A DNA stretch of 64,000 nucleotides from JAVEWJ01 sp034004605 (GTDB lineage Bacteria; Patescibacteriota; Gracilibacteria; UBA1369; LOWO2-01-FULL-3). Below, in pieces: positions 1 to 7,702 of this stretch. The position numbers and the translations under genes are program-made. Location of the stretch: NCBI GenBank assembly GCA_034004605.1, contig JAVEWJ010000001.1, positions 62,001-126,000 of the forward strand, written 5' to 3'. Each line of letters begins with the position of its first letter. Position 1 is the first letter of the stretch. The notes beneath the pieces were generated by a model. It worked only from the letters and a program-made list of their open reading frames with translations, did no database searches and was not told where the DNA came from.

Positions 1-829
1 CATCGGAGGCCATATATTCTATGAATGGTTCAAGAATTACAAGTGATTTTACCTTTACCTCTCTGGAAAGTCTCCATGTCATACAATCCGCTTTTTCAAC
101 ATTATCACTACATTCATAGCCAATGTCTTCAAGAGAAGTTACTAGCTCTTTTGATGGTTTTTTGATCAAGTTTAAAGAAGATCCCAATGTATAGTTTTCT
201 CCACTTATTCCCCAAATAGAGAAAAGCCTTTCGTCTCCACATTTTGCAGCTGTAAAAACTTGTCCTAAAAACTTTAAATTTGAATATTTTTCATCAATTG
301 GGAAAACAATACGTCCTGATTCCGTAGGGTTTGCTGGTGTTTTGCAAAGATCTGTCGCGACATATTCCGGCTTTTCAGCAATTTCTTCAAGGATTTCTTC
401 AGCTTTTTCTAAAACTACTTCTTCTGTTGTTTTAACCGGAATGGCAGGCTTGACCGGTTTGACACTAGAAACCGAAGCATCCATATTAGTGTCAGTATTG
501 TTTTCGCTTGAATCATTGTTATCGTTTATCATAGAATTTTCTGAATCTGTATTCTCCTCACTAAGTGAGTCTTCTGTAATATTTTCTTCCTTGCCCTCCA
601 AAGTCTCATTTGTGCTATTTTCACTTTCCGATACTTCCTCCTTATCGCCACTTAACACCTCTTCACTTCCTGAAGGTTTAGCCAATATTTTCCCGTTTTC
701 CGTTGTTTGTGAAAAAATATCAGTATATTTATATGCATAAACAAATCCAAACGCGACGATTAAAACCATTAATGCAAGTAATAGCATAATGACCATTTTG
801 TGTTGGCCCTTTTGTTTCTGTTGTTTCAT
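1..829 (-). CDS. membrane-anchored protein with C-terminal conserved domain (3' end outside window)
   Basis: The gene runs off the left edge; 276 codons are visible. It starts at ATG 829 (MKQQKQKGQHK) with one hydrophobic helix at about residues 12-33. A Ser/Glu/Asn/Thr-rich linker of roughly 100 residues follows, then a compact domain with the segments KYSNLKFLGQVFTAAKCG, CMTWRLS and SLVILEPFIEY. The same layout and the same domain motifs occur in the protein at 46689-47270, so the two are paralogues. The topology suggests a single-pass protein with a disordered stalk holding the domain outside the membrane. I do not recognise the domain and assign no function. Confidence 0.8.
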   Translation of the reverse strand, partial: MKQQKQKGQHKMVIMLLLALMVLIVAFGFVYAYKYTDIFSQTTENGKILAKPSGSEEVLSGDKEEVSESENSTNETLEGKEENITEDSLSEENTDSENSMINDNNDSSENNTDTNMDASVSSVKPVKPAIPVKTTEEVVLEKAEEILEEIAEKPEYVATDLCKTPANPTESGRIVFPIDEKYSNLKFLGQVFTAAKCGDERLFSIWGISGENYTLGSSLNLIKKPSKELVTSLEDIGYECSDNVEKADCMTWRLSREVKVKSLVILEPFIEYMASD

Positions 830-843
830 GTTTTTTTGATTAA

Positions 844-1719
844 TTAATTTATTCCCGGCTCGGAAAGCCAGATTGATTTATTTTGTTTTTTTAAAATCTT
901 TGCCATCTCGGATAGATTTTTTGCAAGACTTTTCGCTTCCTCTACGAAAAGTTGTCCTCTTTGAATTTTTCCGTCCTCGTTTGTCGGCTTTCTCACATCA
1001 CCCATCGCATACATAAAAGACCAAGGAGGAAATACCATTCCATAATGATTTAGGGTAAGAAAAAGAGATGAAATGACCATCGAGGCTCCTTCTTCGTGTC
1101 CCGTTACAATCACTCCAGCCACTTTTCCCGTAAATCTCCTTAAAAAACCGGATCCCGGTATATTTACATCTGCGTTTTTTGAAATGAAGTCCGTGTGTTT
1201 TATGTTTAAATTTTTATCTTTCGTGGAAAGCGGATCGGCTGGAAGAAGGCTTCCATCAAGGCTTATGAGTCGATCTATAAAAAGAGACATCAGAGAGGAC
1301 ATCTTGAAATTATTTACAGGAGTTGCAAAAAGCAAAATATCCGCATCAAGCACTTTTTCATAAAGTATATTGCTCATATCATCCCCTATTTCGGTATTTT
1401 TAGGATAACAAGAACATGGGCAATGGCAGTGAGCGTTTGTTGTTGAATAGCAGGCTTTGCAGGGCTTAATATCAAATTTTCGGAGAGGAATTAGCTCGGT
1501 CTCAATTTTCATTTCGTTAAAATACTCGAGAGCTTTTTTAAGCAAAAATTCCGAACTAGAATCCTCTGAGGCCATATCAAATGTATCTCTTGCAGAACCA
1601 GAAATGCCTAAAACTTTTAGTTTTTTTCGGGGTGAAAATAATTTTTTTGCCTCAGCTTTTGTAATTTCCTGAATTTCAAGAAACCTTTTTTCAAGCGTCG
1701 TTTTTTTATTTTTCATCAA
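844..1719 (-). CDS. NADPH-dependent FMN reductase / flavodoxin-fold iron-sulfur flavoprotein family
   Basis: A 291-residue protein of the flavodoxin-like NAD(P)H:FMN reductase superfamily. After about 35 residues comes the FMN-phosphate loop motif VLGISGSARD, then the flavin-proximal ATPVNNFKMSS segment and a C-terminal part typical of the family. A Cys cluster near residues 90-107 (CKACYSTTNAHCHCPCSC) replaces the shorter CxxCxxC of iron-sulfur flavoproteins, so it may hold an Fe-S or Zn site; this is inference. The start codon overlaps the end of the upstream Cys-rich gene by 14 bases, which suggests translational coupling. The physiological electron partner is unknown. Confidence 0.8.
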   Translation of the reverse strand: MMKNKKTTLEKRFLEIQEITKAEAKKLFSPRKKLKVLGISGSARDTFDMASEDSSSEFLLKKALEYFNEMKIETELIPLRKFDIKPCKACYSTTNAHCHCPCSCYPKNTEIGDDMSNILYEKVLDADILLFATPVNNFKMSSLMSLFIDRLISLDGSLLPADPLSTKDKNLNIKHTDFISKNADVNIPGSGFLRRFTGKVAGVIVTGHEEGASMVISSLFLTLNHYGMVFPPWSFMYAMGDVRKPTNEDGKIQRGQLFVEEAKSLAKNLSEMAKILKKQNKSIWLSEPGIN

Positions 1720-1951
1720 GTTCTTTTGCGCTACCGTGGATGCAATAGTAGCCTTTTGTTAGATTATATTCTTTTGTAAGAGGACATGGACCGCAAATGC
1801 ATCCGTTCATTTTATATTCACATTTGCTTTTGCCCACATCATCAGCACAAAAAAGAGTCTCTCCTTTTTCCTTGGAACATTCATTAAAGCTTGGGCATTT
1901 GGGACAAATGCATTTTTCACGATTTATATCGTTGTTTTCAATTTTTTTCAT
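1706..1951 (-). CDS. small Cys-rich protein, DUF2769-like
   Basis: An 81-residue protein with regularly spaced cysteines (CICPKCPSFNEC, then GCICGPCPL and a final YYCIHGSA). The CxCPxCPSxxxC pattern resembles DUF2769, a short metal-binding family that I recall mainly from methanogens. It lies directly upstream of, and overlaps by 14 bases, the flavoprotein at 844-1719; the pairing suggests a metal-cluster or electron-carrier role with that partner. The domain name rests on motif memory only. Confidence 0.7.
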   Translation of the reverse strand: MKKIENNDINREKCICPKCPSFNECSKEKGETLFCADDVGKSKCEYKMNGCICGPCPLTKEYNLTKGYYCIHGSAKELDEK

Positions 1952-1993
1952 AGGAATTTTTCTTTATTTTAGCAGAGAAAAGAATTTTGAAAA

Positions 1994-2021
1994 TAAAAAA
2001 AGGCCTTTTCGGCCAATTTTT
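1994..2021 (-). terminator. weak intrinsic terminator after the BamE-like lipoprotein gene
   Basis: On the minus strand a GGCC-GAAAA-GGCC hairpin is followed by seven T. The stem is only four perfect pairs, so this is a modest candidate. It lies 18 bases past the stop of the gene at 2039-2683. Confidence 0.4.
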
Positions 2022-2038
2022 ATCCGCACGTTCTTATT

Positions 2039-2683
2039 TTATTTCATGTTCATATTTGAGATGAGAGTTGAAATGCCGTCCTTAAACTTAATTGTGACAT
2101 TTTGGTATCCGGATTTTATGTTCCAAAAATATGTAATTGTTGTGCCCGATGAAGAACTTGATTCACTTGTGATTTGGCCTTCTCCCAAAACCGCTTTTAC
2201 TTCTTCATATGTCATGCCCTCTTTGATTTTAGCGAAATCTTCTTTGGAAATCGCTGATGACCAGTCTTTATTTTCTTTGATTGCTCTTTTAACCAAAGCA
2301 CCATCTTTATAATTTATCCAAATAATTGAACCATCTTTTGTGTATTCGTAGGGCTCTACGGAAGTGTCGAAAGGGTCTTTTTCAAGGGCTTTTCCTTCTC
2401 CCAATAATTTTTCAACCGTGTCTTTTGAATCACCCATTTTTAGGCTTGTGAAAGCTTTGTAGGCTGTATTTTCGAGAAGCAAATTATATGTAGAAGTTGT
2501 GGACTGCTCTTGTGTGTTTTCATCTACATTGACCTGTTCTTCAACAGGGTTTGAAACTTCTTCGTTTTGACTATTTGTTTCTGGCGTGATTTGTACATTT
2601 TCGTTTGTGATTTTTGCTCCGCATGCCGAGAAAACAAGCAAAGACAATGCAGGTAAAATGAATTTTAGGTTTTTCGTTTTCAT
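2039..2683 (-). CDS. lipoprotein with two BamE/SmpA-like (DUF3862-type) modules
   Basis: A 214-residue predicted lipoprotein: signal peptide MKTKNLKFILPALSLLVF, lipobox ending in SAC with Cys at about residue 21, then a Gln/Glu/Asn/Thr-rich spacer. Two repeats of the SmpA/OmlA (BamE-like) type follow. The first contains FTSLKMGDSKDTVEKLLGEG and the second FAKIKEGMTYEEVKAVLGEG, each continuing with Trp/Tyr-rich strands. In other bacteria this fold occurs in outer-membrane assembly lipoproteins and in beta-lactamase-inhibitor-like proteins; here only an envelope binding role can be inferred. It has its own intergenic regions on both sides. Confidence 0.8.
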   Translation of the reverse strand: MKTKNLKFILPALSLLVFSACGAKITNENVQITPETNSQNEEVSNPVEEQVNVDENTQEQSTTSTYNLLLENTAYKAFTSLKMGDSKDTVEKLLGEGKALEKDPFDTSVEPYEYTKDGSIIWINYKDGALVKRAIKENKDWSSAISKEDFAKIKEGMTYEEVKAVLGEGQITSESSSSSGTTITYFWNIKSGYQNVTIKFKDGISTLISNMNMK

Positions 2684-2777
2684 AATTTCAGGGGTTAGTG
2701 TCCTTTTGATCGGATTTTATTAATTGTATCAAACAAATCAAGAAATTTTAGTTTTCCTTTGCAGGAATTGTTGCATA

Positions 2778-3818
2778 TTATTTTTCAAAAGGCGAACTGA
2801 TTAGAGAAAATTTCTTGTTTTCAAAATCAATCTCGGCCTTTGTACCGAAGGGCAAAATGATTTGAGGATCGGTGTGTCCGAAGTCCACATTTGAGATAAC
2901 CGGAAGGGTAGATGCATCGAATTCGTCTTTCAGAAATTCAAGAAGAGAACTTTCAAAATTGTCTTTTTCTTCTTCGCTATAGTCTCGAAGGCGACCTATC
3001 ACAAGTCCCGAGATGTTTTTAAAAACATTTTGAAGACCAAGAGCACGAAGAATTCTTCTTATATATGTGAATTTCGGTTTTTCTTCGGAGGTCTCAAGGC
3101 AAAGTATTTTGCCTTGCCAAAAATTTTCTTCGGGCCAATATTTCGTGCCTGGAATGAATGCAATAGTATCAATGCAGCCACCAATTAGATCTCCCTTTAC
3201 GATGCCCTGCCCCTGTAGAAAATGAAATCCGGAATTTTCGTGCTTTTCGTTTATTTGGCCGACATTTTTTGGGTCGGACCAATCAGGATAACCGTTTACA
3301 TAAAAGTCGTAAGGTTCATAAGTGAAATTTTCGAAAGGATTAAAAAGGAAATCTTCGATGTGATTTTTGAATTTGTCCCCGAGGGCCTCCATTTGGGAAA
3401 AACCCGCCATCACGCTTGGACCGTAAAAAGATACAAGACCAAGTTGGTTTAAGAAAAAATGGATATTTGAAGTGTCGGAATAGCCCATGAAGAATTTTGG
3501 ATTTTTATAAATCAACTCCGCGTCAAGAAACGGTAAAATTCTTATCGAATCATCGCCTCCGATACTTGCAACAATGCCCTTTATTTCGGGATCCGCAAAA
3601 GCATCGTTTATGTCTTTTGCGCGAAGCTCCGGATGCATGTAATTGAATTTCGAGTCGGTTTTCGTGTGAGGAAATTCTTTAATTTTAAGACCGAGTTTTT
3701 TGAGATTTTCTATTCCGTTTTCATAAATATGAGGAAAAACGAAAGGTCCTCCCCAGGATGGAGAGATTACCGCTACGGTATCGCCTTTTTTAAGTCTTTG
3801 AGGTTTTGTGTAAAGCAT
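2778..3818 (-). CDS. S66-family peptidase (LD-carboxypeptidase / MccF-like)
   Basis: A 346-residue protein of the usual length for peptidase family S66. The Ser-Glu-His set can be placed: the nucleophile Ser in FFMGYSDTSN, Glu in ILCLETSEE, and His near the C-terminus in VDFGHTDPQ. Family members are murein tetrapeptide LD-carboxypeptidases or the MccF type that cleaves peptidyl-nucleotide antibiotics; sequence alone does not separate the two. There is no signal peptide, so it acts in the cytoplasm. It begins 2 bases after the stop of the DUF134 gene at 3821, so the two are probably co-transcribed. Confidence 0.85.
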   Translation of the reverse strand: MLYTKPQRLKKGDTVAVISPSWGGPFVFPHIYENGIENLKKLGLKIKEFPHTKTDSKFNYMHPELRAKDINDAFADPEIKGIVASIGGDDSIRILPFLDAELIYKNPKFFMGYSDTSNIHFFLNQLGLVSFYGPSVMAGFSQMEALGDKFKNHIEDFLFNPFENFTYEPYDFYVNGYPDWSDPKNVGQINEKHENSGFHFLQGQGIVKGDLIGGCIDTIAFIPGTKYWPEENFWQGKILCLETSEEKPKFTYIRRILRALGLQNVFKNISGLVIGRLRDYSEEEKDNFESSLLEFLKDEFDASTLPVISNVDFGHTDPQIILPFGTKAEIDFENKKFSLISSPFEK

Positions 3819-3820
3819 TT

Positions 3821-4099
3821 TTATTGTTTATTTATTTTTATCGCCATTCCTTTTACGATTGCCGTACCGATTTTTTGCTGTGCGGATTTTAATATTCTTT
3901 GAACCGTACTTTGCGAAGTGCCCATTTTTTTTGCAATATCGTTTTGTTCAAGTTCAAAAAGATTTTTAAGCCTAAGCGCTTCCCATTCTTCAAGTGTCAG
4001 CTCCACACTTTCAAGCTCACGCAAAGGAATCCCCTGTGGCTTATAGAAAGTCACGAAGGGATTCTCTTTGATTTTTCTTTGCAATCTGGGTCTCGGCAT
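3821..4099 (-). CDS. DUF134 (UPF0251) helix-turn-helix protein
   Basis: A 92-residue protein starting MPRPRLQRKI, with the family core LTLEEWEALRLKNL followed by a helix-turn-helix (QNDIAKKMGTSQSTVQRIL) of the sigma-region-4 type. DUF134 proteins are predicted DNA-binding regulators. The gene starts 2 bases after the stop of the small glycine-rich gene at 4102, and the S66 peptidase follows 2 bases after its own stop, so the three form a tight unit. Confidence 0.88.
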   Translation of the reverse strand: MPRPRLQRKIKENPFVTFYKPQGIPLRELESVELTLEEWEALRLKNLFELEQNDIAKKMGTSQSTVQRILKSAQQKIGTAIVKGMAIKINKQ

Positions 4100-4101
4100 A
4101 A

Positions 4102-4257
4102 TTATTTGCTTTCCAATTTTGCTTTTCTGATTTCTTCAAGACGAGCTTCAAGAATTTTTTCTTCCTGAGCAAGATCCATTTTTGCTCCGCAAGTTCCCAT
4201 TCTTCTGCCTGTGCCTTGGCCTTTTCCACTTGGGCCCGTTCCATCAAAATTTGGCAT
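4102..4257 (-). CDS. 51-residue DUF5320-type small protein
   Basis: Reading the minus strand from ATG 4257 gives MPNFDGTGPSGKGQGTGRRM, then GTCGAK and a short charged helix ending in LESK, stopping at 4102. The N-terminal glycine pattern MPxxDGTGPxGxGxxTGR is characteristic of the DUF5320 family, whose genes commonly sit beside DUF134 regulators and metal- or Fe-S-related genes. A longer reading frame overlaps it in another phase from about 4041 to 4247 but shows no family resemblance. Confidence 0.75.
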   Translation of the reverse strand: MPNFDGTGPSGKGQGTGRRMGTCGAKMDLAQEEKILEARLEEIRKAKLESK

Positions 4258-4325
4258 AATTTATTGGGTTATGAATAATACTATTTTGAATATATATTCA
4301 AAACCGCTCATTGTCAATGCTTTTA

Positions 4326-4727
4326 TTATTGTTCGGTTGTCATTCCGTCGAAATCGGCTTCGTTTGCCTCGGCCTCTTCTTTTGTAGCGCGAACAATTTG
4401 GTCTTTGTGGTGCGCGGGAGAATAAATAGTGTAAAGTTTTAGCTCCTCGGTTTCAGACACATTGATAATATTGTGTCTTGCGCCGGATGGAACGACAATT
4501 GCTGATCCGTCTTCCACCATATACTCGGTATCATCGATTTGAACCTTTCCATTGCCCTTCTCGAATCTGAAAAATTGATCGTTTTCAGCGTGAATTTCGG
4601 AACCGATTTCTTCTCCGGGTCGAAGGCTCATAAGAACAAGCTGGCTGTGTGCGCCGGTGTAAAGCACTTTTCTAAAATTTGGGTTCTCGAGAGTGTCTTT
4701 CTCGATGTTTGCATGAAATCCTTTCAT
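4326..4727 (-). CDS. cupin-domain protein
   Basis: A 133-residue single-domain cupin. Both cupin motifs are visible: LRPGEEIGSEIHAENDQFFR (G-x5-H-x-H-like, here with E-x-H and E) and IVVPSGARHNIIN (P-x-G-x-x-H-x2-N). These residues normally bind a divalent metal. The type resembles the small mannose-6-phosphate isomerase-like cupins with unassigned substrates. It sits 11 bases downstream of the MazG-like gene. Confidence 0.85.
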   Translation of the reverse strand: MKGFHANIEKDTLENPNFRKVLYTGAHSQLVLMSLRPGEEIGSEIHAENDQFFRFEKGNGKVQIDDTEYMVEDGSAIVVPSGARHNIINVSETEELKLYTIYSPAHHKDQIVRATKEEAEANEADFDGMTTEQ

Positions 4728-4738
4728 AGTATTTTGGG

Positions 4739-5113
4739 TTATTTATTTACTTTATTAAAAATATCCGATAAATCGGCTTCTATATAATTTTTGCCTTTGA
4801 TTCCTTTTGTACCGGAAGGTGGCACATCTTTGCTCATATTTGAGGCGTGTGTGCGATTAAAAACCTCTTCAATCACTTCGCCAAGTCCGTGTTCGTGAAT
4901 TGTTCCAAAAACGGTATAAAGTAAGTCGGAAAGCTCTTTTGCAATGTTTTTAAGGTCACCGTTTTCGACTCCTTTTATGTATTCGTTTAATTCTTCCTGC
5001 ATAATTTTGAAACGAAATGCGGCTCTATCGAGATCAATGAGAGATGGTGAATTGAGTACCGGTGAGCCGAATTTGTGATGAAAGTCTTTTACTTGATTGA
5101 GTTGTTTTTTCAT
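4739..5113 (-). CDS. MazG-like / PRA-PH superfamily nucleotide pyrophosphohydrolase
   Basis: A 124-residue protein with an all-alpha MazG-type core: FKIMQEELNEYIKGVENGDL supplies the ExxEx helix and IAKELSDLLYTVFG the ExxD helix that would bind Mg2+. The family removes pyrophosphate from aberrant nucleoside triphosphates or phosphoribosyl-ATP. I place the start at ATG 5113 (MKKQLNQVKDF). The frame remains open upstream to 5461, but that stretch is antisense to the small plus-strand gene and contains that gene's promoter. Confidence 0.75.
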   Translation of the reverse strand: MKKQLNQVKDFHHKFGSPVLNSPSLIDLDRAAFRFKIMQEELNEYIKGVENGDLKNIAKELSDLLYTVFGTIHEHGLGEVIEEVFNRTHASNMSKDVPPSGTKGIKGKNYIEADLSDIFNKVNK

Positions 5114-5176
5114 AATTGGAGTTTTATTTCTCGAAATAAAATGACACAAAAAACCGCCGTATTCAAGCGGGTTTCG

Positions 5177-5205
5177 TTGACGAAGGAGCGCGGCGCTTAT
5201 ATAAC
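5177..5205 (+). promoter_or_regulatory. promoter of the small gene at 5243
   Basis: TTGACG at 5177-5182, a 17-base spacer, and TATAAC at 5200-5205. The predicted start of transcription gives a leader of about 30 bases ending in the AAAGGAGGAG ribosome binding site. This placement rules out the earlier in-frame ATG at 5141. Confidence 0.7.
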
Positions 5206-5242
5206 GGCTTTTGTCCATGGTGGACATGCTAAAGGAGGAGTT

Positions 5243-5467
5243 ATGCCGACCATCGGCGATGCTATCAAGAGGTTCAACGAGATCACGAATCTGGTCGACT
5301 TTTTCGGAATGGATCAGTCCATTCTCGAAAGGGCAACCAAAATAAAAGAGGAGCTTGTGAAAGCGCAGTTCCCGTCGGGAATGAATCATGTGAGCGTGGC
5401 GATGGGAACCCCTCTCAACCAAGAAGCTGCCAAGGCCTACAACCGGCTTATGTTGCTTCAACGCTGA
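5243..5467 (+). CDS. small orphan protein (74 aa), GC-richer than neighbours
   Basis: Starts MPTIGDAIKRFNEITNLVDF and ends NRLMLLQR. The start at 5243 is set by a near-perfect Shine-Dalgarno sequence (AAAGGAGGAG) just upstream and by the promoter at 5177-5205. The protein is soluble and mostly helical, with no family I recognise. Its base composition differs from the surroundings: 28 and 32 G/C in 5281-5340 and 5401-5460, against 23 in 5761-5820. It is a self-contained cassette with its own promoter and terminator, one of four such genes in this window. Confidence 0.75.
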   Translation: MPTIGDAIKRFNEITNLVDFFGMDQSILERATKIKEELVKAQFPSGMNHVSVAMGTPLNQEAAKAYNRLMLLQR

Positions 5468-5475
5468 GAGTGCTC

Positions 5476-5505
5476 GGGGCGAAAGAAAGTTTCGCCCCTT
5501 TTTTC
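5476..5505 (+). terminator. strong intrinsic terminator
   Basis: GGGGCGAAA / GAAAG loop / TTTCGCCCC, a nine-pair perfect stem followed by TTTTTTC. It lies 8 bases after the stop of the gene at 5243-5467. Confidence 0.9.
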
Positions 5506-5588
5506 TTGAAAGAAAAAATTTTACTTAAAATTTTTTGTAAAACGAAAAATTTGTGGTTTAATAATATTAATCATTAACTCATTTCAAA

Positions 5589-6557
5589 ATGAAAAAGATT
5601 TTGGTTACTACAGTGATTTTGTCGCTTTTCTCGTTTTTCCCTATTCTATCTAATGCGGATACGCTTAGGGATATAATGGAGGACACTTATAGTGCAAATA
5701 TTCTTGAGTTTTCCGACATCCCTTCGTCTCATATAAACTACAAAGCTATGGCTTTTTTATTTGAAGAAGAGGTCATCAATGGATATTCAGATGGCACTTT
5801 TAAACCCGATGGACTTATCAACCGAGCGGAACTTATGAAAATGATTTCGGCTATTATGTATCGTGGAGAGATGGACTCGAATATGGCATCCTATAAAAAT
5901 TGTTTTTCCGATGTAAAAGAGGAGTGGTTTGCTACTTATGTGTGCTTTGGAAAAGAAAAAGGTTTTGTAAACGGCTACGGGGATGGTACTTTTAGACCGA
6001 GCAACAATGTGACTCGCGCTGAGGCGATGAAAATTATTTTAAATGTAATGATTGAAGAGGCTTTGTGGCCGACTCCTACTGAAGCTGAAATGGCTTTTAC
6101 TTTACCAAAAGACTCTGAGCCGAATGCTTGGTATGAAGGCTTTTTAAGATTTGCGATTGCGAAGGAGCTACTTGATGGTCAACATGTGACGGGAACCGAG
6201 GCTGAGTACTACTACAAACCAAACGAGGCTATGACAAGAAAAGAAGTGGCTGAAATGATTTGGAGAACTTTTTTATATATGATGGAGAGAGTGGAATATG
6301 TGGAAATGCTTACGATGACGAGTTGTTTTCAAATTGCAAATTCGGATTTGAGCGAAGAGGAAGCAAAACAAAAATGGATCGATGAACTTCTGACACCATA
6401 TGGAATTACAGAAGCGGAAGCTGATGAACTCTCTGAAAAATATATTAATGATGATGTCCTTTCCGCTATGAAAGCCGATGGAATCGAATATGAATGCGGT
6501 GATAAGGACTCCGTGGATATGAGTAAATGGAGCGGATTTTTGAAATATGGAAGATAA
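5589..6557 (+). CDS. secreted S-layer homology (SLH) domain protein
   Basis: A 322-residue protein with an N-terminal signal peptide (about residues 1-23, ending SNADT) and three SLH repeats. The repeat hallmarks are INGYSDGTFKPDGLINRAE, VNGYGDGTFRPSNNVTRAE and the more divergent YYYKPNEAMTRKEVAEMIW. SLH domains bind pyruvylated secondary cell-wall polymers and fix proteins to the surface. The last ~90 residues carry two Cys and an acidic helical tail of unknown role. A weaker TTGTAA / TAATAA promoter can be read at 5535-5564. The stop TAA overlaps the next ATG by one base, so the methyltransferase is co-transcribed. Confidence 0.88.
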   Translation: MKKILVTTVILSLFSFFPILSNADTLRDIMEDTYSANILEFSDIPSSHINYKAMAFLFEEEVINGYSDGTFKPDGLINRAELMKMISAIMYRGEMDSNMASYKNCFSDVKEEWFATYVCFGKEKGFVNGYGDGTFRPSNNVTRAEAMKIILNVMIEEALWPTPTEAEMAFTLPKDSEPNAWYEGFLRFAIAKELLDGQHVTGTEAEYYYKPNEAMTRKEVAEMIWRTFLYMMERVEYVEMLTMTSCFQIANSDLSEEEAKQKWIDELLTPYGITEAEADELSEKYINDDVLSAMKADGIEYECGDKDSVDMSKWSGFLKYGR

Positions 6558-7702
6558 TGAAAACATTTGACCTGGTTGCCACATGCGCTTTCGGACTTGA
6601 AAAACTCCTTAAATTCGAGCTTATAGATTTGGGATTTTCAGAATTTTCTGTGAGCGACGGGAAAATCGAATTCACCGGGAATGTGTCCGATATTTGCAGG
6701 TGCAATATCAATTTAAGGACTGCGAATAGAGTGTTTATAAAGGTCGGCGAAGTGAGCTCACGGACTTTTGATGAACTTTTCGAGGGGGTGAAAAAGATTG
6801 ACTGGGCGATGTACTTGCCTGCGAATGCCGAGTTTCCAGTTTCAAAAGTGTCGAGTCTAAAATCTTTTCTCGTTTCAAAACCGTCCATTCAATCGATAAC
6901 AAAAAAAGCGATTGTTGATAAACTCAAAATCCAACACAAGGCATCTATTTTGCCTGAAACAGGCGCTAAGTACGCAATTCATGTGCACATAAGAAACGAT
7001 ATTGCTTCAATTTTGATTGATACAAGCGGTGAAAGTCTTAATAAAAGAGGTTATCGGGAAAAAGGAAACCTTGCTCCAATCAAAGAAACTCTCGCCTGCG
7101 CTCTTGTAAAAATCGCGACCCGATATCCAGAAAAAGATGTAATTCTCGATCCCCTTTGCGGAACGGGAACGATTTTGATTGAGGCCGCAATGCTTGCAAA
7201 AAATATTGCGCCAGGATTAAAGCGAAATTTTGTGTCGCAGACTTGGGATTTGATTGATGAGAATTATTGGAATGAAGCCTTGAATGAGGCTAAAAATGCT
7301 GAGAGGAAAGATGTGAAATTTAAATTTTACGGTAGCGATATAGATTCTTTAGCGATAAAAATCGCTAAAGAAAATGCAAAAAAAGCCGGTGTGGCTTCCT
7401 ATTTGGAATTCAAAGTCGCTGATCTCAGAGATATTACCCCGCCATGCGAAAGAGGTATCATAATTTGTAATCCGCCTTATGGAGAAAGGCTTATGGATGA
7501 GAAAAATGTACTACAACTTTACCGCGACATGGGAGATAAATTTTTTGAGGATTTTCCCGGATGGGACTACTTCGTTTTGACCTCGAATAATGCGTTTGAA
7601 AAAGCGATGGATGCTCGTGCCGATAAGAACAGAAAGTTATTCAATGGAAAGATTCTGTGCTATTTATATCAATATTTTAATCAAAAAAGTTATGGAAAAT
7701 AA
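6557..7702 (+). CDS. THUMP-domain class I methyltransferase (RlmL/Trm14-like)
   Basis: A 381-residue protein starting MKTFDLVATCAFGLEKLL at 6557. An N-terminal ferredoxin-like plus THUMP region (about residues 1-150) binds RNA. The Rossmann methyltransferase follows, with DPLCGTGTILIEAA as the SAM loop and NPPYGERL as the catalytic N-P-P-Y motif for base N-methylation. Such proteins modify 23S rRNA G2445 or tRNA position 6. An earlier in-frame ATG exists at 6527, but the TAATG overlap with the SLH stop and the conserved N-terminus favour 6557. The next gene starts within its last 11 bases. Confidence 0.88.
   Translation: MKTFDLVATCAFGLEKLLKFELIDLGFSEFSVSDGKIEFTGNVSDICRCNINLRTANRVFIKVGEVSSRTFDELFEGVKKIDWAMYLPANAEFPVSKVSSLKSFLVSKPSIQSITKKAIVDKLKIQHKASILPETGAKYAIHVHIRNDIASILIDTSGESLNKRGYREKGNLAPIKETLACALVKIATRYPEKDVILDPLCGTGTILIEAAMLAKNIAPGLKRNFVSQTWDLIDENYWNEALNEAKNAERKDVKFKFYGSDIDSLAIKIAKENAKKAGVASYLEFKVADLRDITPPCERGIIICNPPYGERLMDEKNVLQLYRDMGDKFFEDFPGWDYFVLTSNNAFEKAMDARADKNRKLFNGKILCYLYQYFNQKSYGK

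Noticed and set aside
4041..4247. 68-residue minus-strand reading frame over the DUF134 start
   Set aside because: It overlaps two better-supported genes in other phases and is a frameshifted reading of the DUF5320-type gene and the DUF134 N-terminus.
5114..5461. N-terminal extension of the MazG-like protein
   Set aside because: It is antisense to a small plus-strand gene with promoter, ribosome binding site and terminator.
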